Source of the DNA: Sheuella sp.
Lineage (GTDB): Bacteria; Pseudomonadota; Gammaproteobacteria; Burkholderiales; Burkholderiaceae_B
Assembly (NCBI GenBank): GCA_030650995.1
Contig: JAUSCY010000068.1
Span: 1-34,450 of the forward strand
Direction of reading: 5' to 3'
Length of the DNA: 34,450 nucleotides
Positions 24,778-33,078 of this stretch are shown here, in pieces. The stretch's first letter is position 1, and each line of letters begins with the position of its first letter. The position numbers and the translations under genes are program-made. The notes under the pieces were generated by a model that did no database searches, was not told where the DNA came from, and saw nothing but the letters and a program-made list of their open reading frames with translations.

Positions 24778-25326
24778 GTGAGCACTCCCTCCAGGACCGT
24801 TTCGCTTTCCGAACTATTTAGTGGATTTGCCACGATCGGCGTACTAGGATTTGGTGGGGTCGCTGTCATGGCACGCCACGTCATCGTCGAAAAAAAACAA
24901 TGGCTGACTGAAAAAGAATACGCGACCGTGCTCGGTATGGGTCAGGTTTTGCCTGGTGCCAACGTCGTAAACGCCAGCGTTGTCATCGGTGACCGGTTTC
25001 AAGGCATCAAGGGTTCGCTAGTCAGTGTTTTTGCGATCATGATCTTGCCGATCCTTATTCTGATCGTGCTGGCATCGCTTTATAGTCGCTTTTCCGAGAT
25101 ACCCGCAGTGAGCATTGCGCTAAATGGTGCAGGCGCTGCCGCAGCCGGCATGGTGATCGCGACAGGGCTCAAAATGGCCCTTAAACTCAAGCCAGGACTA
25201 GCTGGCTGGCTAATTATAGGCATCGCTATCGGAGCCATCCTGATTCTGCGCTGGCCTCTGGTCTATGTAGTCCTGGCGCTGATTCCGACCGCGCTTGTGC
25301 TCACGGTCATGCTCAGAAAAAAATGA
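24778..25326 (+). CDS. CHR-family chromate transporter, N-type half
   Basis: Half-size CHR protein of 182 residues with about five or six membrane segments. The signature GVLGFGGVAVMARHVIVEK is followed by EYATVLGMGQVLPGANVVN, as in the N-terminal half of ChrA. It starts with GTG after a weak AAGGA. The second half-protein overlaps it by four bases (ATGA), the usual layout of short-chain CHR pairs, which act as an antiparallel dimer to export chromate or related oxyanions. Chromate as the real substrate is inferred from the family only. Confidence 0.9.
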   Translation: MSTPSRTVSLSELFSGFATIGVLGFGGVAVMARHVIVEKKQWLTEKEYATVLGMGQVLPGANVVNASVVIGDRFQGIKGSLVSVFAIMILPILILIVLASLYSRFSEIPAVSIALNGAGAAAAGMVIATGLKMALKLKPGLAGWLIIGIAIGAILILRWPLVYVVLALIPTALVLTVMLRKK

Positions 25327-25874
25327 TGGATACCAGCATCCTCAGCCAGCTGGCTCGCACTTTTTCGATGATCTCTCTGATCGCGATCGGCGGCATGAAC
25401 GCCGTGCTTCCTGCCTTACGCCACGAAGTCGTCGATGTATTGCACTGGATGGACAATGAGAAGTTCATGCAGTTATTTGCAGTAACACAGATTACACCTG
25501 GACCAAACGTTGTCATCGTGAGCCTGGTCGGCTGGGAAGTCGCAGGTTTGCCGGGATTGCTGGTCGCCACGTTTTCGATGTTGCTCCCGGCCTGCCTGCT
25601 CGCTTTTATGGTTGGCAGGATCGCCAGTCTTGTCGCGGGCACCTCCGGTTTTCGTCTGGCGCAGGATGCTCTGGTCCCTGTCGCTGTGGGGCTGATACTG
25701 GCCGGGGGTCTGGATTTGGCGCATGCTGCTTATCGCGGCTGGCTGACACCGATCCTGATTGCTGCCAATGTGGCCTTTATCCTGTTTACAAAGTACAACC
25801 CGGTCTGGGCGCTGATGGCGAGCGCCCTGATTGCTCTGGGCGCGCATTATTCGGGTGTATTCCCTCTGATGTAA
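25323..25874 (+). CDS. CHR-family chromate transporter, C-type half
   Basis: Partner half-protein of 183 residues. ISLIAIGGMNAVLPALRHEV and FAVTQITPGPNVVIVSLVGW are the equivalents of the GFGG and Q-x-x-PG-N motifs of the other half, and about five further hydrophobic segments follow. The ATG overlaps the stop of the preceding gene in ATGA, so translation is coupled. Two adjacent ATG codons offer a start at 25323 or 25326. The metG start lies 90 bases beyond the stop. Confidence 0.9.
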   Translation: MMDTSILSQLARTFSMISLIAIGGMNAVLPALRHEVVDVLHWMDNEKFMQLFAVTQITPGPNVVIVSLVGWEVAGLPGLLVATFSMLLPACLLAFMVGRIASLVAGTSGFRLAQDALVPVAVGLILAGGLDLAHAAYRGWLTPILIAANVAFILFTKYNPVWALMASALIALGAHYSGVFPLM

Positions 25875-25964
25875 GCAATGTTTCGCTTCAAAAAGCCGCC
25901 TGCGCACCCTTGGGCCTGCTCTGCTTTAAAATGATCGGCTTGATGATCTCGTGCGGCCCTGCTC

Positions 25965-28061
25965 ATGTCCAGAACCCTATTTGTTACTACCGCCCTGCCC
26001 TACGCCAATGGTTCATTCCACATTGGCCACATCATGGAGTACATCCAGGCTGATATCTGGGTGCGTTCGATGCGCATGTCAGGTCATACGGTTCATTTTG
26101 TCGGCGCCGACGACACCCATGGCGCGCCGATCATGCTCAAGGCGGAGTCTGAAGGAATTACTCCGCAGGCACTGGTCGCACGCTACGGCGCTGAGCGCCC
26201 CCAGTATCTGAATGGTTTCCATATCAAATTCGATCACTGGCATTCAACAGACTCACCAGAAAACATCGCACTGTCCCAGGATATCTATCGTCAGTTGCGC
26301 GCTGCTGACTTGATTGAAACGCGTTCGATCGAACAGTTTTTTGATCCAGTAAAAGGCATGTTCCTGGCTGATCGCTACATCAAGGGCGAATGCCCTAAAT
26401 GCCATGCCAAAGATCAGTATGGCGATTCCTGCGAGGTTTGTGGTGCGGTCTATGCGCCAACCGAACTCATCGAGCCCTATTCAGCACTGACCAAAGCCAA
26501 ACCAGTCCTCAAGTCATCAGAGCATTTTTTCTTCAAACTCTCTGATCCCCGCTGTGTGGAGTTTCTTCAATCCTGGACAACCGGTGAAAGCCTCCAGGGT
26601 AACAAGCGTCTGCAATCCGAAGTGCTCGCCAAGACACGCGAATGGCTGGGTCACGGCAAAGAAGGCGATGAAGTCAATCTAGGAGATTGGGATATTTCTC
26701 GCGATGCGCCTTATTTCGGTATTGAGATCCCCGATGCACCAGGTAAGTATTTTTATGTATGGCTTGATGCACCGGTCGGTTATCTGGCCTCACTTAAAGC
26801 CTACTGCAACAAAATCGGCCTGGATTTTGATGCCTTGCTCGACCCTGAAAGCACCACTGAACAAGTGCACTTCATCGGCAAGGACATCGTTTATTTTCAC
26901 GCGCTGTTCTGGCCTGCGATGCTGAAATTTGCAGGGCGCAAAACGCCAGATCAACTCAATGTTCATGGTTTCATTACCGTAAGCGGCGAAAAAATGTCCA
27001 AGAGTCGTGGCACAGGAATTTCACCGCTGCGCTACCTGGAGCTCGGCATGAACGCCGAGTGGATGCGTTATTACATCGCAGCCAAACTCAATGCTCGCGT
27101 TGAAGATATCGATTTCAATGCTGAAGATTTCATTGCCCGCGTCAACAGCGATTTAGTGGGTAAATACATCAATATCGCCAGCCGTGCAGCAAATTTCATC
27201 AGCAAATATTTTGATGGAGAATTGAAGTTTACGGGTGACCAGGCGGCACTAGCGGCGGGTTGGACACAAGCAGCCGAACGCGTGCGTGCGGACATTGAAG
27301 CGCGTGAATTTGGTCGTGCGATTCGCGACATCATGGCGCAAGCAGATCTGATCAATCAGGCTTTTGATGCAGCACAGCCATGGCTGCTGGCAAAAGGCTT
27401 GCAGGATAGCGACACAGAAAAACGCGCAGCACTTCAGGACATCTGTTCAAACGCTCTGGGTGGTTTTAAAGCGCTGTCCGTTATGCTTGCCCCGATCTTG
27501 CCTGAACTCGCACTGCGCGTCGCAACCGAACTATTTGGACTAGACCGTGCGTTTGTATGGACGGATGCGGGTCAGATCCCAACTCGCATTAACGCTTTTA
27601 AGCACCTGATGCAACGTGTTGAGCCTGCCATGCTTGAGGCCTTATTTGAGCCTGCGGCACCGGCTGTTCAAGCGATCCCCGCCGAACCCGCTCTCATCCC
27701 CGGTGGAGAGCCACTGGCCGATACCATCAGCATTGATGACTTTGTGAAGGTGGATTTGCGTGTCGCACGTATCGTGAATTGCGAACACGTCGAGGGCTCC
27801 ACCAAACTCCTTCGTCTCACACTGGATGTCGGTGAAGGCCGTCATCGCAATGTGTTTTCAGGTATTAAGGCCGTATATCAGCCCGAACAACTGATTGGAC
27901 GCATGACTGTGATGGTGGCCAATCTCGCCCCCCGCAAAATGAAATTCGGAATTTCAGAAGGCATGGTACTGGCCGCCAGTCATGCTGACGAGAAGGTGGA
28001 TGCTGGTATTTATCTGTTGGATCCCTCTGCCGGCGCACAGCCTGGTATGAGGATTCATTAA
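25965..28061 (+). CDS. metG: Methionyl-tRNA synthetase
   Basis: Class I synthetase of 698 residues that charges tRNA-Met and initiator tRNA. HIGH is at residues 19-22 ([11 protein letters not shown]) and KMSKS at 343-347. The zinc knuckle has four Cys in [17 protein letters not shown]. The anticodon-binding helical domain follows, and the C-terminus carries the EMAP/Trbp111-type tRNA-binding domain ([20 protein letters not shown]) that makes the protein a dimer. This is the long form found in E. coli. No strong ribosome-binding site is seen before 25965. It converges with trhO at a hairpin. Confidence 0.98.
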   Translation: MSRTLFVTTALPYANGSFHIGHIMEYIQADIWVRSMRMSGHTVHFVGADDTHGAPIMLKAESEGITPQALVARYGAERPQYLNGFHIKFDHWHSTDSPENIALSQDIYRQLRAADLIETRSIEQFFDPVKGMFLADRYIKGECPKCHAKDQYGDSCEVCGAVYAPTELIEPYSALTKAKPVLKSSEHFFFKLSDPRCVEFLQSWTTGESLQGNKRLQSEVLAKTREWLGHGKEGDEVNLGDWDISRDAPYFGIEIPDAPGKYFYVWLDAPVGYLASLKAYCNKIGLDFDALLDPESTTEQVHFIGKDIVYFHALFWPAMLKFAGRKTPDQLNVHGFITVSGEKMSKSRGTGISPLRYLELGMNAEWMRYYIAAKLNARVEDIDFNAEDFIARVNSDLVGKYINIASRAANFISKYFDGELKFTGDQAALAAGWTQAAERVRADIEAREFGRAIRDIMAQADLINQAFDAAQPWLLAKGLQDSDTEKRAALQDICSNALGGFKALSVMLAPILPELALRVATELFGLDRAFVWTDAGQIPTRINAFKHLMQRVEPAMLEALFEPAAPAVQAIPAEPALIPGGEPLADTISIDDFVKVDLRVARIVNCEHVEGSTKLLRLTLDVGEGRHRNVFSGIKAVYQPEQLIGRMTVMVANLAPRKMKFGISEGMVLAASHADEKVDAGIYLLDPSAGAQPGMRIH

Positions 28062-28067
28062 GCCCTT

Positions 28068-28097
28068 AGCCGGTCGGCGCTCAGGCGTCGACCGGCT
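28068..28097. terminator. Hairpin between metG and trhO
   Basis: AGCCGGTCGGCGC and GCGTCGACCGGCT pair over 13 positions, with one G-T, around the tetraloop TCAG. It lies 7 bases after the metG stop and covers the trhO stop. The T run that follows on the plus strand is weak (CTTTAATT), so it may act with Rho or as a 3' protective stem for both genes. Confidence 0.55.
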
Positions 28098-28824
28098 GCG
28101 GCTTTAATTGCGGATCAAGCGTTTCGCGCTCGTCAAATACAAAACAGTTTCCGACAAAGTCAGAAGCATCAGTTTCTTCAAAGTATTTCAGAATGCCGCC
28201 ATCGAGCTGATAGATGTGCTGCACGCCTACTTCTTCCATGAAAATAGCGGCTTTTTCACACCGGATACCGCCTGTGCAAAAACTGATGACCGTTTTTCCC
28301 TCTAGTTCCGACTTGTGGTCAAGTACTGCCTGGGGGAACTCAGTGAATTTGGTAATGTGCCAGTTGATCGCATTACGGAAAGTACCGGCCTGAACCTCAA
28401 ATTCATTACGCGTATCCAGCATGACAACCGGACGCCCCGCATCATCCGTACCCTGAGCCAGCCAGCGTGCGCAGGTTTGGGCATCGACAGCTGGTGCACG
28501 TCCTGCCTCGGGCCGGATCGTCGGGTGATCCATACGAATGATTTCGTTTTTGATTTTGACCAGCATGCGCTTGAAGGGTACATCATCAGAGATACTGAAT
28601 TTGACTTCAATATCTGCAAACGCAGGATCCTCGCGCAGCCAATTTAAAAATGCATCAATGCAAACCTGCGTGCCCGCCAGAAAAATATTGATACCTTCGG
28701 GTGTCAGGATGACTTTGCCTCTGAGTGCGCAAGCCTCAGCACGCGCAAGCATCACTTCACGGCGCTCCTCGAGATTATCCAGAGCGACGAACTTATAGGC
28801 GGCAATATTGATGATTTGTGTCAT
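28081..28824 (-). CDS. trhO: tRNA uridine(34) hydroxylase, rhodanese-type (UPF0176)
   Basis: Protein of 247 residues with an N-terminal acylphosphatase-like part and a rhodanese domain. The rhodanese active loop is seen in VISFCTGGIRCEKAA, and MLDTRNEFEVQAGTF precedes it. Family members (YceA/TrhO) make 5-hydroxyuridine at the wobble position of tRNA using oxygen. The frame remains open upstream across the tRNA-Gly gene, which gives a false N-terminus. The ATG at 28824 (MTQIINIAAYKFV) is the family start. Only 18 bases separate it from the tRNA, so it may be transcribed with it. Confidence 0.93.
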   Translation of the reverse strand: MTQIINIAAYKFVALDNLEERREVMLARAEACALRGKVILTPEGINIFLAGTQVCIDAFLNWLREDPAFADIEVKFSISDDVPFKRMLVKIKNEIIRMDHPTIRPEAGRAPAVDAQTCARWLAQGTDDAGRPVVMLDTRNEFEVQAGTFRNAINWHITKFTEFPQAVLDHKSELEGKTVISFCTGGIRCEKAAIFMEEVGVQHIYQLDGGILKYFEETDASDFVGNCFVFDERETLDPQLKPQPVDA

Positions 28825-28842
28825 GTGCTTACACGTAAAAAC

Positions 28843-28916
28843 TGGAGCGGGTGATGGGAATCGAACCCACGCTTGAGGCTTGGGAAGCCGCCGTTCTGCC
28901 ATTGAACTACACCCGC
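28843..28916 (-). tRNA. tRNA-Gly, anticodon CCC
   Basis: The minus strand folds into a complete 74-base cloverleaf with encoded CCA. The acceptor stem is GCGGGTG/CACCCGC, the D stem GTTC/GAAC, the anticodon loop TTCCCAA (anticodon CCC, positions 28882-28884) and the T arm GTGGG-TTCGATT-CCCAT. It closely resembles E. coli glyU and reads GGG. The anticodon stem GCGGC/GCCTC has one C-U mismatch at pair 28-42 (positions 28890 and 28876). Confidence 0.95.
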
Positions 28917-29009
28917 AGACTGAACGTTCAATGACCATTATACGAGAAGTGGCAATACTGATTCAGCGCGTTATAAACAGGATCGAGCCGAACCACTACA
29001 ATATCTCTT

Positions 29010-29210
29010 ATGGAAATCGTACTGAATGGTCAGCCTATGGCGTTGACCTCCCCCCTCTCTCTGGCACAACTGGTTGAACAACTAGGATTCGCAGGCAAGC
29101 GTATCGCTGTCGAGCGTAACGGAGAAATTGTGCCTAAAAGTCAGCATATCTCCTGCATGCTTGCAGACCAGGACAGGCTCGAAATCGTTGTAGCAGTGGG
29201 TGGTGGCTAA
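29010..29210 (+). CDS. thiS: Sulfur carrier protein ThiS
   Basis: Ubiquitin-like sulfur carrier of 66 residues for thiazole synthesis in thiamine biosynthesis. It has the beta-grasp start MEIVLNGQ, the centre GFAGKRIAVERNGEIVPKSQ and the required C-terminal Gly-Gly tail (VVAVGGG), which is adenylated and thiocarboxylated. It is followed directly by trmB with no base between the TAA and the ATG. The partner thiG is absent here, although thiS and thiG are usually adjacent, so thiazole synthase must be encoded elsewhere if the pathway works. Confidence 0.9.
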   Translation: MEIVLNGQPMALTSPLSLAQLVEQLGFAGKRIAVERNGEIVPKSQHISCMLADQDRLEIVVAVGGG

Positions 29211-29897
29211 ATGCAGAATCAACACATTAAAAGTTTCGTGAATCGTCGCAGCCATATTACCCAGGGGCAACAAGAAGCCCTTGATACCTGGCTTGAAAAA
29301 TGGTCGATTACTTACAACCCTCATCTGCTTGATGTTCCAGCCGCCTTTGGTCGCGTAGCGCCTACCATTCTGGAGATCGGCTTTGGTATGGGTGAAACGA
29401 CCGAGCAGATCGCGATCGCTCGTCCTGACGATAATTTTCTGGGTGTTGAAGTCTTCAATGCCGGCGTAGGTGCCTTGCTCAAGCGCATCGAGGGCTCAGC
29501 CCTGACTAACATCCGCATCATTCAGCACGACGCTGTAGAGGTGCTGCGCGACATGATCGCCCCAGAAAGTCTTGCAGGGGTGCATATTTATTTTCCGGAC
29601 CCCTGGCCCAAGACCCGTCACCATAAGCGCCGCCTCATTCAGCCTGCGCTGATTGCACTTCTGGCCAGTCGCATGGCCCCAGGCAGCTACATTCATTGCG
29701 CAACGGACTGGGAGCACTACGCCATGCAGATGCTCGAGGTACTGCGCGCTGAGCCAACACTGCAAAATACCTGTGAAGGCTTCGCGCCCAGGCCCGATTT
29801 CAGGCCTTTAACCAAGTTTGAAAACCGTGGCTTGCGCCTCGGTCATGGCGTTTGGGACCTCATTTTCAATAAAGTTTCAGCGACCAAAACCGCCTAG
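29211..29897 (+). CDS. trmB: tRNA (guanine-N7)-methyltransferase
   Basis: SAM-dependent enzyme of 228 residues that makes m7G46 in tRNA. The SAM site is [12 protein letters not shown], followed by [16 protein letters not shown]. The family signature [18 protein letters not shown] and the C-terminal [19 protein letters not shown] are intact. Its ATG follows the thiS stop without a gap, so translation is coupled. Its last 21 bases overlap the 3' end of ffh on the other strand. Confidence 0.97.
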   Translation: MQNQHIKSFVNRRSHITQGQQEALDTWLEKWSITYNPHLLDVPAAFGRVAPTILEIGFGMGETTEQIAIARPDDNFLGVEVFNAGVGALLKRIEGSALTNIRIIQHDAVEVLRDMIAPESLAGVHIYFPDPWPKTRHHKRRLIQPALIALLASRMAPGSYIHCATDWEHYAMQMLEVLRAEPTLQNTCEGFAPRPDFRPLTKFENRGLRLGHGVWDLIFNKVSATKTA

Positions 29898-31289
29898 CTT
29901 ACCCAGGCCCTTCATGCCACCCATGGCGCGCATCATCTTGGCCATGCCGCCCTTTTTCATCTGTTTCATCATCCCCTGCATCTGCTCAAACTGATTGAGC
30001 ATGCGGTTGACTTCCTGAACCGGGACACCTGCACCAATCGCAATGCGACGTTTGCGTGAGGCTTTAAGCAACTCAGGCTTGGTGCGTTCGAGGGGTGTCA
30101 TGGAGTTCAGGATGCCTTCGGTGCGTCGCATCTGTTTTTCGGCCTGACCGCTCTGGAGCTGACCGGCAGCCTGTGCGAACTGCGCGGGCAGCTTTTCAAG
30201 CATCGAACTCATGTCGCCCATTTTCTTGACCTGCACGATCTGATCCCGGAAATCATTGAGATCAAACTTGTCTCCCGATTTGATCTTGGTCGCAAGTTTT
30301 TGCGCCTCGGCCATATCGATATTCTTTTGAGCCTGTTCGACCAGAGAAACGATATCGCCCATACCCAGCACACGCTGAGCCATCCGCTCGGGGTAGAAAG
30401 GCTCCAGCCCATCGAGCTTCTCTGAAACACCAACAAACTTCAGCGGCTTACCCGTCACATGGCGCACAGATAAGGCCGCACCACCCCGGGCATCACCGTC
30501 GAGCTTGGTCAACACCACACCCGTCAGGGGCAGTGCCTCACCGAAGGCTTTCGCTGTATTGACAGCATCCTGTCCCTGCATCGCGTCAACCACGAACAGC
30601 GTTTCGATTGGCTTGAGCAGGTCATGCAGCGCGCGGATCTCGCGCATCATGGCCTCATCAATGCCCAGACGACCTGCCGTATCAACAATCAGCACATCAA
30701 AATGGTGCCGCTTGGCGTAATCAACAGCGTTGCGAGCGATATCCTCGGGTTTCTGGCTTGGGTCCGAAGCAATCCACTCCACCCCAACCTGCTCAGCAAC
30801 CGTTTTAAGCTGCTCAATCGCCGCAGGGCGATAGACGTCCGCACTCACCACAGCTACTTTTTTCTTGCCAGTCTTGCGGCCATATTGGACATGACTGCCC
30901 TCTGATAACCATTTGGCGAGCTTACCGGTTGTTGTGGTCTTTCCGGCCCCCTGCAAACCAGCCATCAAAATGATTGCGGGCGGCTGCATCGCCAGCGAAA
31001 GCTCGCTCGCCTCTGGCCCGAGATCTCCGCCCATCAGGGCAGTCAGTTCAGTATGGACAACACCTACCAGAGCCTGACCAGGCGATAGGCTACCTACGAC
31101 CTCCTCGCCTAAAGCTTTTTCCTTGACGCGAGCAATAAAGTCACGCACCACTGGCAGAGATACGTCAGCCTCGAGGAGCGCCAAGCGCACCTCGCGCAAC
31201 ATATCCTGAGTATTCGATTCAGTCAGGCGCGCCTCACCCCGCATTGTCTTGATGACACGAGATAGGCGTTGAGTTAGATTTTCAAGCAT
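29877..31289 (-). CDS. ffh: Signal recognition particle GTPase Ffh
   Basis: SRP54 protein of 470 residues that binds signal peptides and 4.5S RNA and targets ribosomes to FtsY. The N domain is at about 1-90, and the G domain has [10 protein letters not shown] at 111-120, [11 protein letters not shown] and [14 protein letters not shown]. The Met-rich M domain ends in [20 protein letters not shown]. The start codon shares CATG with the frame of the divergent CcsA-like gene. The 3' end overlaps trmB by 21 bases. Confidence 0.98.
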   Translation of the reverse strand: MLENLTQRLSRVIKTMRGEARLTESNTQDMLREVRLALLEADVSLPVVRDFIARVKEKALGEEVVGSLSPGQALVGVVHTELTALMGGDLGPEASELSLAMQPPAIILMAGLQGAGKTTTTGKLAKWLSEGSHVQYGRKTGKKKVAVVSADVYRPAAIEQLKTVAEQVGVEWIASDPSQKPEDIARNAVDYAKRHHFDVLIVDTAGRLGIDEAMMREIRALHDLLKPIETLFVVDAMQGQDAVNTAKAFGEALPLTGVVLTKLDGDARGGAALSVRHVTGKPLKFVGVSEKLDGLEPFYPERMAQRVLGMGDIVSLVEQAQKNIDMAEAQKLATKIKSGDKFDLNDFRDQIVQVKKMGDMSSMLEKLPAQFAQAAGQLQSGQAEKQMRRTEGILNSMTPLERTKPELLKASRKRRIAIGAGVPVQEVNRMLNQFEQMQGMMKQMKKGGMAKMMRAMGGMKGLGKLGGFGR

Positions 31290-31320
31290 GGCTAAGGTTT
31301 TTTCGCTTTACACTAGACGG

Positions 31321-32181
31321 ATGTCTACCGCTATTGTATTTCACTCCCTTGCTGCGCTGGCATATTCCGGCCTGGCACTCATCCTATGGCGTGCGCTTTC
31401 GTCTGGTCAGCCGGTTATTCAGGCAGGCAGGCTGGTACGTTTAGGCGTTCTGATCGCCCTGGTTTTTCATGGCATCGCCCTGAAAGAGTCCATTTTGCGG
31501 GAACAGCATCTGCACTTAAGCTGGTCTTTAGCACTTTCAGCTGCCGTCTGGTTAGGCATGATTGTGTTCTGGCTGGAAAGTCTGATTATCCGCATTGATG
31601 GCCTGCAATTGCTGCTTTTGCCAGCGGGTGCAATAGCTTGCGCATTAGCCGCTCTGTTCCCACAATCCCAACTGATTGCTCATGCGGGTGATACGGCACT
31701 CAGGGTACACCTGCTGATCGCCATGTCTGCCTATGGGCTCATCACTGTTGCCGCACTCCAGGCCTTGCTGATGTCAGCACTCGACCGTAGACTGCACTTT
31801 CCTCGTGAATCAGCACAATCATTGAATAATAAAGGTCTTTGGGCAACAGCAGGACGCCTGCTCGACGCCCAGCCTTCACTGCTTGCACAAGAACAGTTGT
31901 TGTTTCGCGTGATCTGGGTGGCTTTTAGCGCGTTAACGCTGGCAGTTATCTCGGGTTCTCTTATCTCCGTTGCGGCAACTGGCAAATGGTTACCTTTTGA
32001 TCATAAAACCGTATTCACCCTGCTGTCTTGGTTTACATTCGGTGTACTGTTGATCGGACGTCACATGCGCGGCTGGCGTGGCCGGATTGCTTTGCGCTAC
32101 ACCCTTGCGGGGTTCGCCTTCATAGTGCTGTCCTATACAGGCAGCCGCTTCGTTATCGAAGTTATTCTTCAGAGGTCCTGA
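31321..32181 (+). CDS. CcsA/YpjD-like cytochrome c assembly protein
   Basis: Polytopic membrane protein of 286 residues from the ATG at 31321, with about eight helices. It belongs to the CcsA/CcmC/YpjD heme-handling group: the HIS-containing helices and WxFW-related text appear as VFHGIALKESIL, HLLIAMSAYGLITVAALQAL, GSLISVAATGKWLPFDHKTVF and WFTFGVLLIGRHMRGWRGR. The frame is open to 31288, but the first 11 residues there overlap the ffh start and are not typical. In betaproteobacteria this gene commonly sits between ffh and a PP0621-type gene, as here. Its substrate is unproved; it may handle heme or cytochrome c maturation. Confidence 0.8.
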   Translation: MSTAIVFHSLAALAYSGLALILWRALSSGQPVIQAGRLVRLGVLIALVFHGIALKESILREQHLHLSWSLALSAAVWLGMIVFWLESLIIRIDGLQLLLLPAGAIACALAALFPQSQLIAHAGDTALRVHLLIAMSAYGLITVAALQALLMSALDRRLHFPRESAQSLNNKGLWATAGRLLDAQPSLLAQEQLLFRVIWVAFSALTLAVISGSLISVAATGKWLPFDHKTVFTLLSWFTFGVLLIGRHMRGWRGRIALRYTLAGFAFIVLSYTGSRFVIEVILQRS

Positions 32182-32182
32182 C

Positions 32183-32452
32183 ATGGGCAAAGCAATATTC
32201 TGGTTGAGTATTTTTATCGGTGGTTTGGTCATCACCCGGATTCTGGCTCGTAAAGCGGCGCAGCATGCAGCAGGTGTGCATTTCGCTACACAAAGGACTG
32301 CTACAAACTCTCTAAAAACCGCTGAGCAAATGGTCCGGTGCGAGCATTGCGGGTTGCACCTGCCTCGCTCCGAGGCCACGATCACAGAGAATCAGGTCTG
32401 GTGCAGTCAGGAACATGCAAGACTTGGCGCCAAGCAACAGCAGCGCGTCTGA
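32183..32452 (+). CDS. PP0621 family small zinc-ribbon-like protein
   Basis: Protein of 89 residues with one N-terminal membrane helix (AIFWLSIFIGGLVITRILA). A short C-terminal metal-binding part has MVRCEHCGLHLPRSEA and, 15 residues later, WCSQEHARLG. The two Cys pairs plus His make a plausible zinc site. The pattern matches the PP0621 family, of unknown function. It starts one base after the CcsA-like stop and ends 8 bases before ampD, so the three genes are an operon. Confidence 0.85.
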   Translation: MGKAIFWLSIFIGGLVITRILARKAAQHAAGVHFATQRTATNSLKTAEQMVRCEHCGLHLPRSEATITENQVWCSQEHARLGAKQQQRV

Positions 32453-32460
32453 GTCCAGGT

Positions 32461-33078
32461 ATGGGCATCGATATCGAGTTGGATGCAACAGGTTGGCTGC
32501 AACCTGCAGCGGGAATCACTCTCACTGCATCGCCAAACTTTAATGAACGCCCTGATCCAGCCGACATCAGTCTGCTGGTCATTCACAACATCAGTCTTCC
32601 TCCAGGTCAGTTTGGTACACCTTATGTCTGCGACCTGTTTCTCAATCAAATTGATCTGAAAGCAGATGCCTGGTTTGCGTGTCTGCAAGGACTGGAGGTC
32701 TCGGCGCATTTTCTGATTGATCGCACCGGACACATTACTCAATTCGTCTCATGCAATGAACGCGCCTGGCACGCGGGGGTGTCATCCTTCGAAGGCCGAC
32801 AACAGTGCAATGATTTTTCTATTGGAATTGAGCTTGAGGGTACGGATACTGATCCTTACACTGAAGCACAGTATGAAACTCTGCAACGGCTTACCTGCCG
32901 CCTTGCTGACCGTTATCGCTTGCGTGCTGTTCGGGGGCATCACCATATTGCTCCAGACAGAAAAACGGACCCAGGCGCATCGTTCGACTGGGTCCGTTTT
33001 AGTCAAGCTGCTAACCGGCCAGAATTAAACTGGCCGGAGGTTGCGCGATCTAGCCAGGATCAACCAAGCAATAGCTGA
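32461..33078 (+). CDS. ampD: 1,6-anhydro-N-acetylmuramyl-L-alanine amidase
   Basis: Cytoplasmic zinc amidase of 205 residues that recycles muropeptides and so keeps AmpR-type beta-lactamase control silent. Zinc ligands by comparison with E. coli AmpD are H42 ([10 protein letters not shown]), H160 (RGHHHIAPD) and D170 (RKTDPG); the catalytic Glu is in [11 protein letters not shown], and [13 protein letters not shown] is intact. The start is the ATG at 32461; a longer open frame from 32338 only shadows the preceding gene. Codons for residues 168-180 also form a strong hairpin that suits an htpG terminator on the other strand. The last 19 bases overlap htpG. Confidence 0.96.
   Translation: MGIDIELDATGWLQPAAGITLTASPNFNERPDPADISLLVIHNISLPPGQFGTPYVCDLFLNQIDLKADAWFACLQGLEVSAHFLIDRTGHITQFVSCNERAWHAGVSSFEGRQQCNDFSIGIELEGTDTDPYTEAQYETLQRLTCRLADRYRLRAVRGHHHIAPDRKTDPGASFDWVRFSQAANRPELNWPEVARSSQDQPSNS
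32962..33000 (-). terminator. Terminator-like hairpin inside ampD, probably for htpG
   Basis: AAAACGGACCCAG (32962-32974) and CTGGGTCCGTTTT (32988-33000) are perfect 13-bp arms around 13 bases. On the minus strand the stem runs into five T (GTTTTTCTG) and lies 60 bases after the htpG stop. On the plus strand four T precede AG, so some ampD transcripts could end early. Confidence 0.75.

Noticed and set aside
25879-25935. 18-codon ORF before metG as a leader peptide
   Set aside because: It lacks Met-rich codons, a ribosome-binding site and an attenuator, so nothing supports it.
28825-28938. N-terminal extension of trhO
   Set aside because: The open frame runs through the tRNA-Gly gene (SSMAERRLPKPQAW), a common artefact on the strand of tRNA genes.
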